In this document: piece by piece, positions 10,397-25,138 of the stretch
Numbering within the stretch: position 1 is the first letter of the stretch
How the letters are laid out: each line of letters starts with the position of its first letter
Assembly (NCBI GenBank): GCA_965153455.1
Contig: OZ234498.1
Coordinates: 5,456,001-5,520,000 of the forward strand
Source: Sphagnum compactum
Taxonomy: Eukaryota; Bryophyta; Sphagnopsida; Sphagnales
Direction of reading: 5' to 3'
Length of the DNA: 64,000 nucleotides
Notes under the pieces: generated by a model
Told to the model about the DNA's origin: nothing
Database searches by the model: none
What the model saw: the letters and a program-made list of their open reading frames with translations, nothing else
Program-made: the position numbers and the translations under genes

Positions 10397-13300
10397 AGCC
10401 CTTGTTTAGAGCACATCCACTCATTACACCCCCTTAATTAAGCCTTTATCAATATTTACTAATCCAACATAGGTACAATGTTAATTAATTACCCCATCCC
10501 TACCTAGTACCCATAAACATGGCAAAGTGGACAAAATGAAACAGCTTTTTGTTTACTAATGAAATTTCTTTAAAAAAAGAAATAAAAATTCAAAAATGAA
10601 GTGATTTTGGATATTTTCAATTGCTAGAGCCTAAAAGTGAGAATTTTTTTAAAAGAATAAAAATCGTTAGATATTTATATTTGGTTTTCAGTGTGTAATG
10701 AAACATATAGAAGGATGATTAAAGATTTGTATTTCATAATCAATTTACATCTAATTTTATAAATCCTCCTATGGCTAATCATCACTTCTTTTACATCTTT
10801 TTATGGATGATTGCCAATTTGGTTCCAACAAAATTTCTTTAAAAATACACTAGTATAAAATTAGAGACTATTCAAAAAAGTAATTTCCAAAAGCTTCCCT
10901 AAAAAATTGGTACAAAAAATAGCAAAATTTATTGGAAACAAAACATTGGTTGAAAGTACATATCTTTACCCAATAATATTTTATAGAATGAACATAACTC
11001 ATCATGTGTGCTTAAAGATCTTATCTTATATAAGGATCACTCATTAAGTTCACATAAACTTCTTCTTGTGAATGCATTCACAATCACAACAATGCATAGA
11101 TTTATTATATTGTAGGTTCATTGCACACAAAGTTTTATTATACAATGTTTTAAATTAACAACATGAAAGTATGTAAAGGGAGAATGAGTTCAAAGCTCCC
11201 ATTAATTCTTAAATATTTTTAAAAAGAATGGAGAAGAGATGAACAATTCACCCCCTTTCTAAAGCTAAAAAATTTATCAATCATTAATTTTTTTGGCCAA
11301 TAATATTATGTTGCTTACTAATATTTTAGAACACAATCTTTACAAATGAATCTCTATATTATTTGGCATCTCCTTCCCAAGAGTTTAACATTTTGTCCCA
11401 ATTGATATAAAATTAAACAATTTTCATTTATTCCTAACCTAAAATAGTTAACTCAACCATAATTGAACCCAAAGGTCCCTAGTTAAAAGTTCTTTGTGTG
11501 ACTCATATCAATTAGATGTCAAGACCTCAAAGTTCAATTTTATTTGTCAATTATGATGGGCATTTTTGATTGGCTCATCATGTAAAAACATTTAATCAAG
11601 TCATGGACATAACAAAATACGTACATATATTGCAATTTCCTCCTTTTGGGTTGCTTATATAGGTTACAAGAGTAAAACTTAGGGCAAAGGATATGGGATA
11701 AAATGAGGTGTTATCCAAAACAACACATGAAGACCTAAAATTCGACACCCCCTCCCCCCCCCGCCCCCCCCCCCTCTCCCCTTACCTTTCCCAAAATATA
11801 TATTTTTGGACACCTTGGGTGCATGTTGGCTCACCAATTGGTTGCCAAAAACATTTATGCATATTTTTATTATTTTTGGCCAAGGCTAATGGTAGAAGCA
11901 CAAACATGTGAGACTAATGAGCCCATAAATTCATCAATTATCTTCTCATACTTGCTCATTTTTTACATTAGGCCATAATAGGTTATTATTATTTACAAAT
12001 TTTACCTCTAGTGAGCCATTTGGGTATTATTGCAAAATTCAATCTACCACCACTAACACATATGAAAATTGTACAAAATTCAAGGAAAGAATTGACCTAG
12101 GTAAATGGGATTATTTTCTGAAAAAAACACTATTTAAGTTGAGATTGGGTGTTTCCATAATCAACAACACTGATGTTAGGCATAAGATCCCCAATTTTAG
12201 TGATCATCTAAAATCGTAAGTATATATCATAATAGCTACAAATGAGGGAATCAAATTTCCAATAATTTAGAGTTTCATGACAAGGGGATCGATAAGGGGA
12301 CCATTGCATTATATTTGATGCAACTTAGAGAATAAAGTTCATTTTAATGTCACTATTTTTGATAGACAAAATCATACCTATGTGTTTTTCTTTGTTGAAC
12401 TAGATCTTTTAGCACCCAAAAGATATAACACTAAAGATGACACAAATTGCATCTGACCCTTGTAAAATCGGTGACAAGTTTTTAAATGTTTAAAGAAGGA
12501 AGACAAAGGACCAACAATGCTTTGTGTTTTGCAATTGATTTCTAAGGTTAGAAATTCATGAAGTTTTTTTGGGTTTTTTGGGGGCTTTTGACAATCTAAA
12601 AAAAATTTGTGATGATATTGTTAGGCTCTTTGAATTTGTTTTATGTTCTAAAGAATTGTTTGTAGGAAGAAGAAGAAGAAAGTGTCATGCTATTTAACTA
12701 TTTTTTAGTTAGTTATATATTTTTTGGAGGTCTAGACAAACTTCTCTTAGGGAATGTCCCGAAGTACATTCTCCTTTTTTGGAAAGAGGGCTTTTTGGGT
12801 GTCTAAAGACCCTCATTGTTTGCCACATTAGGCACACACACATGTCTAAGGAATGTCAAGAATGTATAACTAGTTGGCAAATCCCTTGAAGTTCCTTATA
12901 CCAACCAAATGACCCTACCTAGTCCAACATTGCTTTAACATTGGTTACAGTGAGTAGGTATTTTATCATGGGATTCATTAATTTAACCTATAATTAACAA
13001 ACATCAAAATCTTTATGTTTTTGTTGGCTCATTTAACATGTTGTCATGTGTTCCCATCTATATTTTGTTGCCCCACTGAATGTCATTCTTATCTACCATA
13101 GTGTAGGGTAGCTTCAACACATGTCTCTTGAATTATTAACTAAATTCCAATATTCCATTTCGAAAAATAGAATAATTAATTTAAAAATCATTTTTTTCAC
13201 AAAAATATTGTTCTTTGAAGATTTCTTTTAAAATTCAGCATTTCTAAAAATAATGTAATTTCTATTGAGACCACCAAGGTATTATGCTATATTCTCAATG

Positions 13301-15639
13301 GTCTTGCAAACTTTTCCAATGTTGTTTATTATTTTGGTGCTAAAATTGTCTATCAATTCCAAATTCTTTATTTGTGATAATTTCATATCATTGATAAGAA
13401 ACCTTGGAATGACAATATGAGTGGATTCCAACATTGAATGGAAATTCTTTGGATGAAATATATGATATGGTTAAAACTTGGACAACAATTAAAAATGGCA
13501 AAGTTTGATTCTTAACCTATTAGGTCATTTTCATTTCAAAATTGAATATAATGTCATTTGTTTTGTTGTCATAGAAAATAATTTTTGTTCTTTTGACCTA
13601 TCAAAACTATTTACAATCACCAATAATATTGATGGCAGTTGATTCACACTTTTATGTGAAATTCATTGTAGTTCAAATAATTCACATTGCGTACCCAAAT
13701 TAAATAATTTGTATGCACATAGGTAATCAAATTCAATTTCATAATCTAACATTGAGCCTTATACTTTAAGGTGATAAATTGAACACAACAAGCATTAACA
13801 ATCCAATTTGAAGAAAAAATGATATGACATCAAGGAATGTTAAGGATGTGTATTTGGAATTAGGAATGTGTATCTTAGCAATATACATAGTTGTATAAAT
13901 TTATAGTGGATTTAAATATAAATCATGGAATTTTGGTTAAGGGTAGGTGAGAGAAACAAGGATGGACCATCAAGGATTGAGATAGGGACTTAAGGACTTG
14001 TAATCACTATTTGCATGACTAAGATTGTCGAAAAATGTTGATAAAATATTAGCAAAAACACAAATGTGCTTAACTAACTCCTAATAAATAGTGTTGTTGA
14101 TAGAACCAAGTAGTGTTTAGGGAATTTAAATAATATATACTTAAGTAGTCACAAGGCTACAAACTAGAAAGGACACATGGTATAAGGTTTTCAAAATGTG
14201 AAAGTTTTTTCAAAAAGCTTCACATTAAGAATGGGGGGAAGCCAAGAAAGAAGAGCAGGTCCAAAGTATGATGATAGCATTGAGGAGCAATGTGGAAGAT
14301 AGTGATGTCCATGGGAAGGAATGAGATGGTAGTCTACAAAAGGGACTCAAGTTAGGAAGGCAAGGATGTGGTTAGGAGGGGGGGCCTTAAAGTTTTGCAT
14401 ATGCCTATTTAAACTTTTGCTATTGTTGTGTCTTGAACATTTTGAATCTTGTAACCTTGATTTTGTTGGTAGAAAATAAAGTATTTGAAGTGTGGTTGTG
14501 GGCATGTGGAGTCCATAAATTAAAATAGTTGCTGAAAAATGAAGTTTTATTTTCCTATTGATGTTGGAGTTTGTAGATTTGAATGAAGTGTGTGATTATC
14601 TTACTATCGAACTTATGAAATTGAACAAATAATTGTGATTACGGTTGTACCATAAGTTCATGGAAAAACTTGTGCAATCATAGAAGTTCAAAAATAAACC
14701 ATATAACAAAACCCTTAACTTGAAAACAATCAGATTTTTTATTCTTTCTTTTTGTTAATTGGGGTCTTAGTTGATAAATCATACATAATTAATTTTTTTA
14801 AAGAACATCCACACATGTAGAAGATAATAAAATGAAGAAATAAATCTTATGTAACTCTTTCACTAACCTGAATGTTATTAAGGTGATTGTTGGTTATATT
14901 TAGTGTAGGAGTTGTGGGTTCCTCTATATTTGAAGGTTTTAAAAGTGTTCTAAAATATTTAACAAACAATAATTAAAAATAATAGTTTTGGTAATAGATT
15001 CCTAATTGACCCTTCAACTTGCATTAATTCAATTTTGGCAAAGAAGGGGTCTTTCTTCTATGATCACATACCCTTTGAAATAAATCAAGAGGGGAAAAAA
15101 TTTCATGTCTAATAGTGAACACAAAAATAATGGTGACATGTTATATTTGTTATGGGTGATATTAAATAAATTAATCACAAAAGTAATAATATTCACGTTA
15201 CTTTTTAAATTATATATAGAACAAATTATATATATATATATATATAGTAAATATCCATTTCTTCTAATTGTGTTTTACAAATTTGTGGGGCATAGTCACG
15301 ATAAAAGGACCCAAAGTAGTCATCCATGTAACACTACATTGCACCATCTTCACTTTGACAAACACGTTCATGTATTGCATTTATTTTAATTACAGTATTT
15401 TTGTGCAATTGTGTTTTTTTGTTAATGATTTTACTCCTTTATTAATTTCATTAATACAAATGTGGGTTGTAGTTGGCTAACCTAAATCATTATGGGGTAT
15501 TGAAAATGAAATAAATTCATCTCACCCTAATCATTTTACATTGGTTAAAATTATGTCACCATGTTGTCATCATGTTTCAATATTAGTTGAAGTATTTTAT
15601 TACAATAAATATGTTTGTTTTGATGGTATTAAATAGGTT
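10397..15639. other. AT-rich spacer, no gene seen
   Basis: I found no conserved protein blocks, tRNA-like folds or strong tandem arrays. Simple tracts include a C-rich run near 11750-11780 and an AT microsatellite near 15227-15246. The short ORFs are chance frames. Confidence 0.6.
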
Positions 15640-16320
15640 ATAGGTAACTAACTAGGGAGAGGTAGGTCGATAGGTAGGTAGGTTGTAAATAAATAAATAA
15701 GTAGTCTTTAAGTAGCCTACATAACATGTAAGTATGCTTGTATTGTTGTCCCCAAGTAGGCCTTAGGTAGCCTATGTTGCCTCTCATTACATTGTAAGTA
15801 GCTTAAGTAATTTTGATGTATCTGACATAGCCTTAGGTAGCCATATAGACCTTAGGGTAGCCCACTTAACCCTTAGTTAGGCCTACATATCTCCTAAGTA
15901 GGCATATATTGTTCCTTAGTAAACCTCAAATAACCTATGTTCTTGCTAAATATATTTTAGCTAACATAAGGAGCATTTAGGTATGTCCTTAAGTAGTTTA
16001 TGTAACCTTTAAAATAACATGTAATAGCCCTTAGGTAGGTCGACATGGCCTTTGAATAGCTTACATGGCCTTTAAATAACCTACATAACTTATTGCAACC
16101 CCTAGGTAGGCCTATGTTGTCCCTAGGTAGACATTCCAAATAGCCCCATGGTAGTTCCTTAGGTAGTTCCTAGGCAACCTTTTGTAGAACCTAGAGTAGC
16201 CCTTAGATAGGCTGATGTTGGTAAGCCTTTAGATAAACATAAGTAAACCTATGTTGACCTTAGATTAACTTAATCTAGCTAAGTTTATTTAAACTAACAT
16301 AGGTTAGCTAAGATTATTTA
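15640..16320 (+). repeat. degenerate TAGGTAGCC repeat region
   Basis: Many short, diverged copies of a core like CCTTAGGTAGCCTATGT occur head to tail with spacing of about 20-40 bp. It begins with tetranucleotide-like TAGGTAGGTAGG. The same family reappears at 23.4-24.4 kb. Confidence 0.65.
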
Positions 16321-19300
16321 GATAGGATAAAAAAAATGTTTATTAAAATTTGGTAATGAATTATTTCACATTAAAAAAGTAGTTAATACAATGGTAAGGA
16401 ATTTGTCCCTCAAAGTGAAGGTGAGGGCATCAAATGTAACTCGTGCAACCTAGTTTACGTTAGTTTAGCCTAGGTGGCCTAACCTATTGTCCTAGGTTTA
16501 GTAATTTAAAAACTAGGATGCTAGCATATTAAATTAACTATTAGTGAATTCACCATATATGTAATCACTACTCCCCATTCATTAAGGGATTGGCCAATTT
16601 TACCATGGTAAATTTGTTTAAGTTCATTCAAAATTTAGTGAAACATTTAATGAATTTGGCTGCATATTGTAGTAGCGTTAAGATTCATTTCATTAGGTCA
16701 TGAGAATCCTTTGATATACATAAAGTATTAGAAAACAATTGTCCAACAATGTTTTTAAATTTTGAACATTTTTTTTGTTTATCAAATGTACACCGTTCAT
16801 TCCCAAAATTGGAGAACATATTCATGTTGATGATGTGTAAATGTAAAAAAAGTTGAAATTGGTAATTTTTTTAGTAATTACATGTATTGGGTTCAAATGT
16901 GTTTTTGGCCTTTTAAATTACAAATTTTGATTATGTGTTTTTATGAAAACTTATTCATTTTTTATGTGGTGGAGTGCATGTTAATTAAATGGTTTTTTTA
17001 TTGATTTCTAGCATGATGTCTTGAGAAATACACAAATTAAGATCAATTTTGATAGTTTTTATACTTAAAAGGTGATTTTATGGATGAACTTCTTCCAAAA
17101 AAAGTAAAATTCAATAAAAAATACAATTTTTGAATGTATGTTTTTAGTTGAAAATGTATTATTTGTGAAGAATAATCATTTTGTATACACACTCAATTTC
17201 ATGTACTTCAAATTCATTGATAGATACAAGTGGACAACATTACTAAAAATTAAATGGAAAAATCTAAAGTTTTCATAGTGAAATGTCTTAACTTTGGCTA
17301 AGCCTAATCTTGGGAAAACATTTTATCCTTGGTGCCCATTATTAACAAGATAATTTTTGTTTTCATCTAGTTGGTTTGCTAGGTTACAGGGGCTAAAAGG
17401 TTTACCTACTACCTCCCTTGAGCTTCCCTTAATTTTGGGGAAGTGACACCAACTAGTTTAGCTAATTTTGAAAAGGTGAAAGGTGGAATATATGTTACTA
17501 ATTAGTATTAATGAACTCTAAAAGTGTTAATTGGCTAATTAGTGACCACTAAAGTAGGATTTAGAGGCTATAGTTGGAGGAATTTAACTAACTTTTAGGG
17601 GAAAAAGGCAAGGGGAAGACTTGGAATTTAAAAGGGACTACGATCCTTGTTAGCTATCCTTTTTTTTTCCCTCTATTTTTTGTTTTTGATCTTATTTTTT
17701 GTTTTCCGCTCTATTTCCCTCTATTATAATGAAAAGAAATTTTTTTTTGGTTTTTTTTTTAGCCTTGGAAGCATAATGCATAATATTTCTTTTGTAAAAC
17801 CCATATTTAAGTTTTTTCAAAAGTGTGTACATGTGTGTGTTATTTTCCATGAGTAGGATTTGGAAAGGTTTTCAATATTAATGGAGGTAAGAGGTCAATC
17901 TTTCATTATGGGCAAACCTTTAAAAGGAGCTACTAAGAGTAACAAAAAAATGAGTTACCCTCCTCAAAAAAACATTTTAGTTTGTTTTGGGTTTTCATTT
18001 GTTTGGTTATATATTTCCCTTGTGTGTGATAATATCATTGGGACCAAGGTGATATTTCTAATATGTGGCATAATTACAATTAGGAGCATTTTGGGACTTT
18101 ATTTCTTTGTTGTACATCTCTTCTATTTCTTGTGAACAAAACACCCTTTGTCATTAGAAGGTAATTCTATGGCATGAAAAAATTATTGCTTATGAAGAAC
18201 TATAATTACAATTTATTTATTGATGGGATTTACAATTTATCTTTAGTGAGATTTATTTTTCTTATTTATAAAATTTGAATAATTACAGTTCATGTTTTGT
18301 TATTAATTAATTCTTCATACCTGACACTTACTGCTAGGTTAGAAGGTAAGACTTGTGAAACACTTCTTGTTAGGATGGGTATTATTTACACCCATGGCTA
18401 CTTTTATTATGACTAGACCTTATGACATTTGACATTTTAAAATGTCACTCATTATTAATATGTTTTGAAGAATAGTGGCAAAAGACATTTTTAGTCACCT
18501 AAGACAAGTCGAAAAATGGGGTTTTCTTTTAGTGGGACCATCCAAAGAGGCATTATTCTCCTTGTAGTATATTATGTAGTTCATTGTAGGGATTACATTT
18601 GAATGACCTTAAAAAAAATCCCAATTTTTTTTTTGACAAATTTGGAAGTTCACAACTCCCAAAAAATCCATTTTTTCAACATATGAATACATCATAATCT
18701 TATAGCCTTTGAACATAAACTTTTCAATGTCATATCAAATTCATGGATCGAATGAACACAATATTATCCCCCAAATTGCCTTATGAATAATTAATGGTCA
18801 TTTTGACAAATTTTGTTCCATCCCTTCAAACCTTCATTTTTGGGGAATTTTTTTGAGATATATTATAGATTTCATTTAGACCTTTTTAATGATTGAAATA
18901 TTATCTGATTCAAACATGTTTTGATCCATCAAACTTCATTTTAAAGATTATTGACTTTTATATTGGATATGCAAATTTGGATTGTTAGTTGTGTGTTCCT
19001 CACGCCTTAAATTATAAAGTAGGGTACTTTATATCTAATAATAATGCCTCTTCAAAATGTAAAGGCAAAATTTGTTTTCAAATACACATTTTATTTTTCA
19101 AAAGGTAAATTTCATTTGCCAAATGTACATTTGGTTTTATATTACCAACATTATTTTTTTTCCAATTCCATACGGTCTAATTGACCAATTGATAGGAAAT
19201 GATTTTAAATTAATGACTATTATTGTGTACCTCGTGAAATGTATTTGAATTTTCTCTTGGTATATTTGCTATTTGGTGAGAATGAAAATGTATACACTAA

Positions 19301-19333
19301 TTGAAGCCCATGGAAACTTATTTGTTGAAAAAA
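16321..19333. other. AT-rich spacer, no gene seen
   Basis: No conserved coding blocks or structured RNA were recognised. Short frames near 17650-18130 are rich in Phe, Leu and Ile as expected from T-rich DNA and show no family motif. Confidence 0.55.
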
Positions 19334-20113
19334 GGGTGAAAGCACACTATGCCCTTCAAAAATTGTAATCACAAAAATGCAAATTATGCATTTGGTTTTT
19401 TTGGGTACATAATAAACATCACATCTTGGATTTTTTTGCTCATTTCAAGTATATTGCATTAACTTTAAACTTAAACTAGTTAATTTAAAAAGAAATTCCA
19501 ACAAACATTTACAAACTTGAACATATAAAATATATTTGTGTCGAAAAAATACACGTCACAAAGTATGAAAAATTACAAATATACTTCAAAATTAAGGTTA
19601 TGGGTGAAATTTTGGTAATGAATTTTTTGGTGGTGAATGATATTGATGTATATCAACTAATTTAAGACCATTAAAAAATTTACATTTTTGGGTTGAAAAT
19701 CTTTTTTTAAAAGGTGATTTTTTGCACTTCTTGAACAATAAATGTATAATAAACTCTTTTTTTGGGTAAAAATTACCTTAAGAAAAAGAGAAAATTTTAT
19801 AGGTGGGCATTGTCATGAACCATAAACATGAAGCCTATGGCCATTGAATATATGTACATTATATACTTTATACACATTGATTTTATCTAATTTTCGTCAT
19901 CTAACCATTGAATCAAACTTAACTTTGTTTCAAAATGAATTTTGAGTTCCAAAGTGTTGTCATGCACATTTTAAAGTTCTTTATCTTGTGTTTAGGGTTT
20001 TCAAAAAATGTCATCAAGATTTCAAATTACTGCACACCTATTATACTTGTTATACATCACTTTTTTGGGTACAAAGTGGTGAAAAGTGCCTTGCTCGTAG
20101 TGTGCTTTCACCC
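19334..20113. mobile_element. candidate MITE, 780 bp, 16-bp terminal inverted repeats
   Basis: GGGTGAAAGCACACTA at 19334-19349 is matched exactly by its reverse complement at 20098-20113, and the next bases also largely agree. The interior is AT-rich with no transposase. A GGGTACA motif and a CATCAC motif also lie toward both ends. A clear target duplication was not found (A-runs lie on both sides), so the superfamily is not assigned. Confidence 0.55.
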
Positions 20114-22940
20114 AAAAGCCAAATTTTAAAAATTGTAAAAAAATGATTTTCTTAAAAAAAAGACCTTGCGAGCTTGATTTAGATAGAGTGGTTACATTGG
20201 ATCCCATTCAGGCTTTCAAATTAAGGAATTTAAATTAAATATATGAATGACGTCCTAAAACAATGGTTTTTGTAAATGAACGAATGTCAGAATTCCAAAC
20301 AATGCAACCCACCTTGAATTGTTTCATGAAAGGAGATTTAGTAAATTTTTTAATTGTTAAGAAACAAAGGTTCTTAGTCACATTTTATTTTGCAAAGCTT
20401 AAAATCAAAATTTTATTGAGAAGAAAAACCAATAACAATTGTTGATTGTCACCAAAAGAAAAAAACCATCAATTCATTACTTTTGATTTGAAGAAGTGAA
20501 TTTCAAAGTTACACTAGACTACTCAAGATGGAATAAATAACAAATTATTCATTCATTACAAAAAAATCAACATTCACATGGCCAAACAAACAATAATTTA
20601 ATTTGAGACCTTGAAACTTTTACAAATAAGTAAGAAGTCACACAAATAATATATTGGGTATGGGCACTTGTACTAGAAGTCATCCATGTTCAACCAATAA
20701 TAATGCATCAATATTAACATATATGTAAAATCATGAAACAATTCATAGTGACAACACCATGAGGTTGCCTTATATTTGCTACACATGATTTCCCAAGTTC
20801 ATGGCATCCATATATACATGTTTTTTAAAAATGAAGGCCGAATGAAACTTGAACTTAAATTGAGTGGAGTTTTCCTCCACGGATAAAGGCATATAGCAAC
20901 ATGAATGTAAATTGAATGTAGTTAATTCTATTTGTATGTCCAATGAAAAAGTTTGTTTTGGTGTAAACAAAATTGGATAGTTCATTATGTTAATGAACAA
21001 AGCACACGTGATAATGCATAAGCTTTTTCACTTTCATGCACTAATCACACAATGCCACCAACGACCTTATATGGCATATACATAATAATTTCAAGAAATA
21101 CATGCCTTAAATTATGTGAACAAGAATTTATAAATTTGAAAACTAAACTTGTAAATTGGAATATGATACAAAGCTTCCAAATGATCAATAAAAGAAGATG
21201 ATTCCATTTTATTGGCTAATCACAATTATTGACCCATGTGGTGACATTTAAGTGGTCTTTCATTATACATTGTCTAATATTTCATGTTTATAAATAAGGA
21301 TGTGGGAATAATCAGCATATTATTAAGGATGTGGTAAACATCAATACAAGCCCACATATTGGGTGTGGGTTGAAATGCTTTAACATGTATTTATGAAGTT
21401 GGAAAAACAAATCCATTGTTCAATTTTGTTTCATCCATGGTAAACATGAATAAAATTTCATAATAGATTATAAGGAACATTCTTCAAAATGTGGAACCAA
21501 ATGAAAACTAGATCATTATAGCCATAGTGAACTAACACCCATGGGTGCACCATTTTGGATGGATGGATGATGGTTGGATGAAAAACTTGTTTTTCATTGA
21601 GTTCTTGTCCATTTTCTAATGATCATTGTTAGCATAGTTCATGTAGAGAATGTTTTAAATAAAAAATTGCACCTATTTAAATTTTTTCCCCCCCTACCTA
21701 TCAACTAATGAGCCATTTGCCCTAACACACATATTGACCTACCTTTCTACCTACTTACCTTCAAACAACTTACTTGCATCTAGTTACATATTCACCACAT
21801 AGTAATAAATGGAAATATTAAAAATAATACAATCTTTAAATACAATCCTTTCCCACCTACCAATCTAATACTCACCCCAAGTGCACCTATGTACATGATA
21901 AAGTTGAAAGACATTAAAGATATCTTAACAAGCTCTATCCAAAGCCTATTGATTGATTATTGCATGGTTTTTGCACATTGCCTCTTTCCACACATTATGA
22001 AGTTCTTGTCCTCCATGATCAACATTCGTCCTCCATAAGAATTTTTCTTTTCAATCTTTTATTGTTCCTTGCCAAGTTTGAACCCACAACTTCATGGAAG
22101 CAATACCCACCACTAGTATAGTTCTTACCATTTACAAGACACCTTTCAAATTTCAACCTCAACAAACAAAAATACAAACATTATTACATAAAAGTTAGAA
22201 GATATCAATCCTTTTGTGGCTTCTATACACTTCTTGCACATTTTTTGTTTATGTAATGAATGTACTTTGGGTAATGAAATAACTTTTGATTTGTATACAT
22301 TAAATGATGTATGCTAGTAAATTCTTCTAATGGTGATAACTTTGGATTTTTTTATTCCAACGATGAGTAATCCAAACTGGTATATAGGGGGATTTTTGGA
22401 ATCCTTTGTATGTGAACATCCATGGACCATTCCAAATTCAATTTCAGAAATAACTGCTTCATTTTCAAGCCTAATTACTTCAGTTTTTTCTTAATAACTA
22501 TCTCCCACCTTCCCTAATAATTACCTCCATTTTATACCTACCTCACTATTTTCCCCTATCCACCAACATGGATACGAAAAAACAAATTAACATGTGTCTT
22601 TTCATGTCCATGAAATGTATATTAATTTAAATTAAATTTGATATTGACATAAATAATGATGAATTATTGAAAACCATATATAAAAAGAATTTATCATCAT
22701 TGGTAGTGCACAACAACGTGGAGTTCAAATATTAAATAATATATATGTTGATAAAAAAAAGTTCCAAATATTTTATTTTTGTGTACCTATCATATATTGA
22801 GATTTTAAAAATAAAGTTGAACCAAAATGCATAGTTCACAAGTGTGGCATGTGTTGTTGGCTCGAGTGTGAATTGGATACTCAATTAATTTCTCCTTCCA
22901 AACCAATTTTTGTAATTTAGTTGAATTTTCAATGACAAAA
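20114..22940. other. AT-rich spacer, no gene seen
   Basis: I could support no coding region, RNA gene or strong repeat here. Confidence 0.55.
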
Positions 22941-23399
22941 GTTACTCAAAATTCAATATCTCCCACATCTTAGGTCGAAAAATTATGTCATTTAAAAAAC
23001 ACCAAAATGTGCACACATAGTTCATGCATAGATAATTCATTTATGTAAAAAGAAGAAATTTCAGTAACGAAAAATATTCAAAATTGAATGTTGCCCACCA
23101 ATTGGTATTTTTGTGGCAAAATTTCGTCATTTGACAAATTATTTCAAAAATTAATTTTATGTTGAATCTTTCTTTTAAAAAATTGTCAACAATATATTAA
23201 AATTTGAAAAACAACCATGTTTCTATGCATTTACATGTAAAGACTAAAGACCATAATACTTTGGGTTTCCTTGAAAATGAGGAGGACAATTAAAATGCAA
23301 GATGGAACTTTACAAAGGAAAATAATAGAAGAGAAAATTCAAATTTTGTTCTCAACTCAATATGATTGATTTGAGTTTCCTTTTGAAGCATGTGTTTTG

Positions 23400-24370
23400 C
23401 TTTATGTTTATGTGTTTACCTAAGGGTTTGCTTATGTTATGTGATACCTAAAAGGGACTTAGAGGATTACACAACGCCCTACCTAAGGGTTTAGCTAAGG
23501 ATTTTCTAAATTAGAAGATACCTAGGGATTATTTATTTAAAGGTTGCCTAGGTTTTATTTAGGCAAACACCTTTTATTTAGGTTATGAAATACAATTACT
23601 TAAGGGCCTCCTCAAGGTCCACCTAAGGAATCGAAGGAAACACCTAAAGGTCTATTTATGTATGAGATGCTTAAGGGCTACTTTAAGGATTACATAAAAC
23701 CTACCTAGGTGTTACATAAGGGTTATCAAAAACTTACATAGGGGGTTACATAAGTCTTACATAGAAAGCTACATAAGGGCTACCTAAAAAAAACACCTAC
23801 CAACTTATCTAAGTTATGGGATATCTAAAGGCTAGTTAGAGAATTACTTCGGGCTTGCCTAGGGACTACTTATGGAGACATTGTACCTAAAGGCCTACCT
23901 AAGTTATGGGATGCCTAAAATTTATTTAGAATTACATAAAACCTATTTGTGAGGCTAGCTATAAGTTTCTATTTAAGTTACAAAATACTTGGAGATTATT
24001 TAGGAGACCACTTAAGGTTGATTCATAATGCAAAAGGGTTTACATAAGGCTTTATATAAGGAATTTACCTAGGGATTTTCTAAAAGCCGATAATTCATAG
24101 CCCTTAGATAAACCCTATGTAATTTTAAAAGCAAACCTTTAAAATGTTTTGAAGTGTCTCTTAACTTAGGTAGGTCTTAACTTAGGTAGGTCCTTAAATG
24201 ACCCTTGAGTCATTCTAAGTAGCTCCTATGTAATTTCGTATGTAAGCTTTTGATAGTCCTTATGTTAGAAGGCCCATAAACTAGGTAGGATCCTTAGTAA
24301 CCCCTCAATAACCTTTTAGTAGAACTCTATGTAACTCTTTCATGTATGATTTTCATTCTCCTTATCTTAC
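23400..24370. repeat. degenerate CCTAAGG/CCTTAGG repeats with an orientation switch
   Basis: From 23400 to about 24090 the repeat reads as CCTAAGGG and CTACCTAAG, the reverse complement of the 15.6-16.3 kb family. From about 24095 to 24370 it reads as CCTTAG and CTTAGGTAGG, the forward orientation. The block is therefore a large imperfect inverted repeat. Confidence 0.55.
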
Positions 24371-24553
24371 ATGGGTAAGTAAGTGGGTACGCAAGTATGT
24401 ACATAAGTAGATAGATAAATACCCATGTGTGGGTATGTAGTCCATAAGTAAGGAAGGGAGATAAATAGGCCCTAAACCTAGTTAACTCTATACCTACCTA
24501 GACAATCTCCTAATTGGTGTGACCATAAGCTATAGTTATAGGTCGTGTCAAAG

Positions 24554-24622
24554 ATATATACCCATAGGTCATGCAAAGATAATTCATTTTGGTATAATTC
24601 ATCATGACCTATGGGTATATAT
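24554..24622. repeat. perfect 20-bp inverted repeat, 29-base loop
   Basis: ATATATACCCATAGGTCATG at 24554-24573 is exactly complementary to CATGACCTATGGGTATATAT at 24603-24622. Two further GGGTATATATGAC copies follow. It could form a hairpin; no terminator or RNA role is shown. Confidence 0.75.
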
Positions 24623-25138
24623 GACCCATGGGTATATATGACCTATAGTTATGTCATGTACAAAACACCAAAATAAGCATACATAGGTCATGCAAAGATA
24701 ATTCATTTGCCCAAAAACAATAATAAGATTCAAAAATTGCTCAAAATTGCATATCTCCCACAAAACTTAGGTCTTAAAATTATGTCATTAACAAGACAAC
24801 AAAATAAATACATAGATAATTCGTTTACATGCATAATATATACTTCATGCATAGAAAATTCGTTTACAAGCCACAACAACCGAAAAACACACACACACAC
24901 ACACACAATTATTCATGCATAAATATCGAAAATATAACTAGTGTTTCACACTAATTAATTCTCAAGAGAGCCTAAAGGAAAATTCTAAAATCTAAAATAA
25001 AATCAAAACTGAATTATCTCCCACAACTTAAGGCCTAAAAAATTATGTCATTTACAAAACACCCAAAATAAATATGCATACATAGTTCATATATACACCC
25101 CGAGAATTTTCTCATAAATTTTTTATTAAAAAATTAAA

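Larger units (their letters stand above)
22940..25130. repeat. dispersed satellite-like units with the core ACATAGTTCATGCATAGA
   Basis: A composite unit recurs near 22960-23050, 24665-24730, 24750-24870 and 25015-25105: ATCTCCCACA, then a CTTAGGTC-like string, AATTATGTCATTTA, ACACCAAAAT, then CATAGTTCATGCATAGA and AATTCATTT. Copies are diverged and interrupted by the CCTAAGG repeat region. The unit is a likely ancestor of the tight 80-bp array that follows. Confidence 0.65.
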
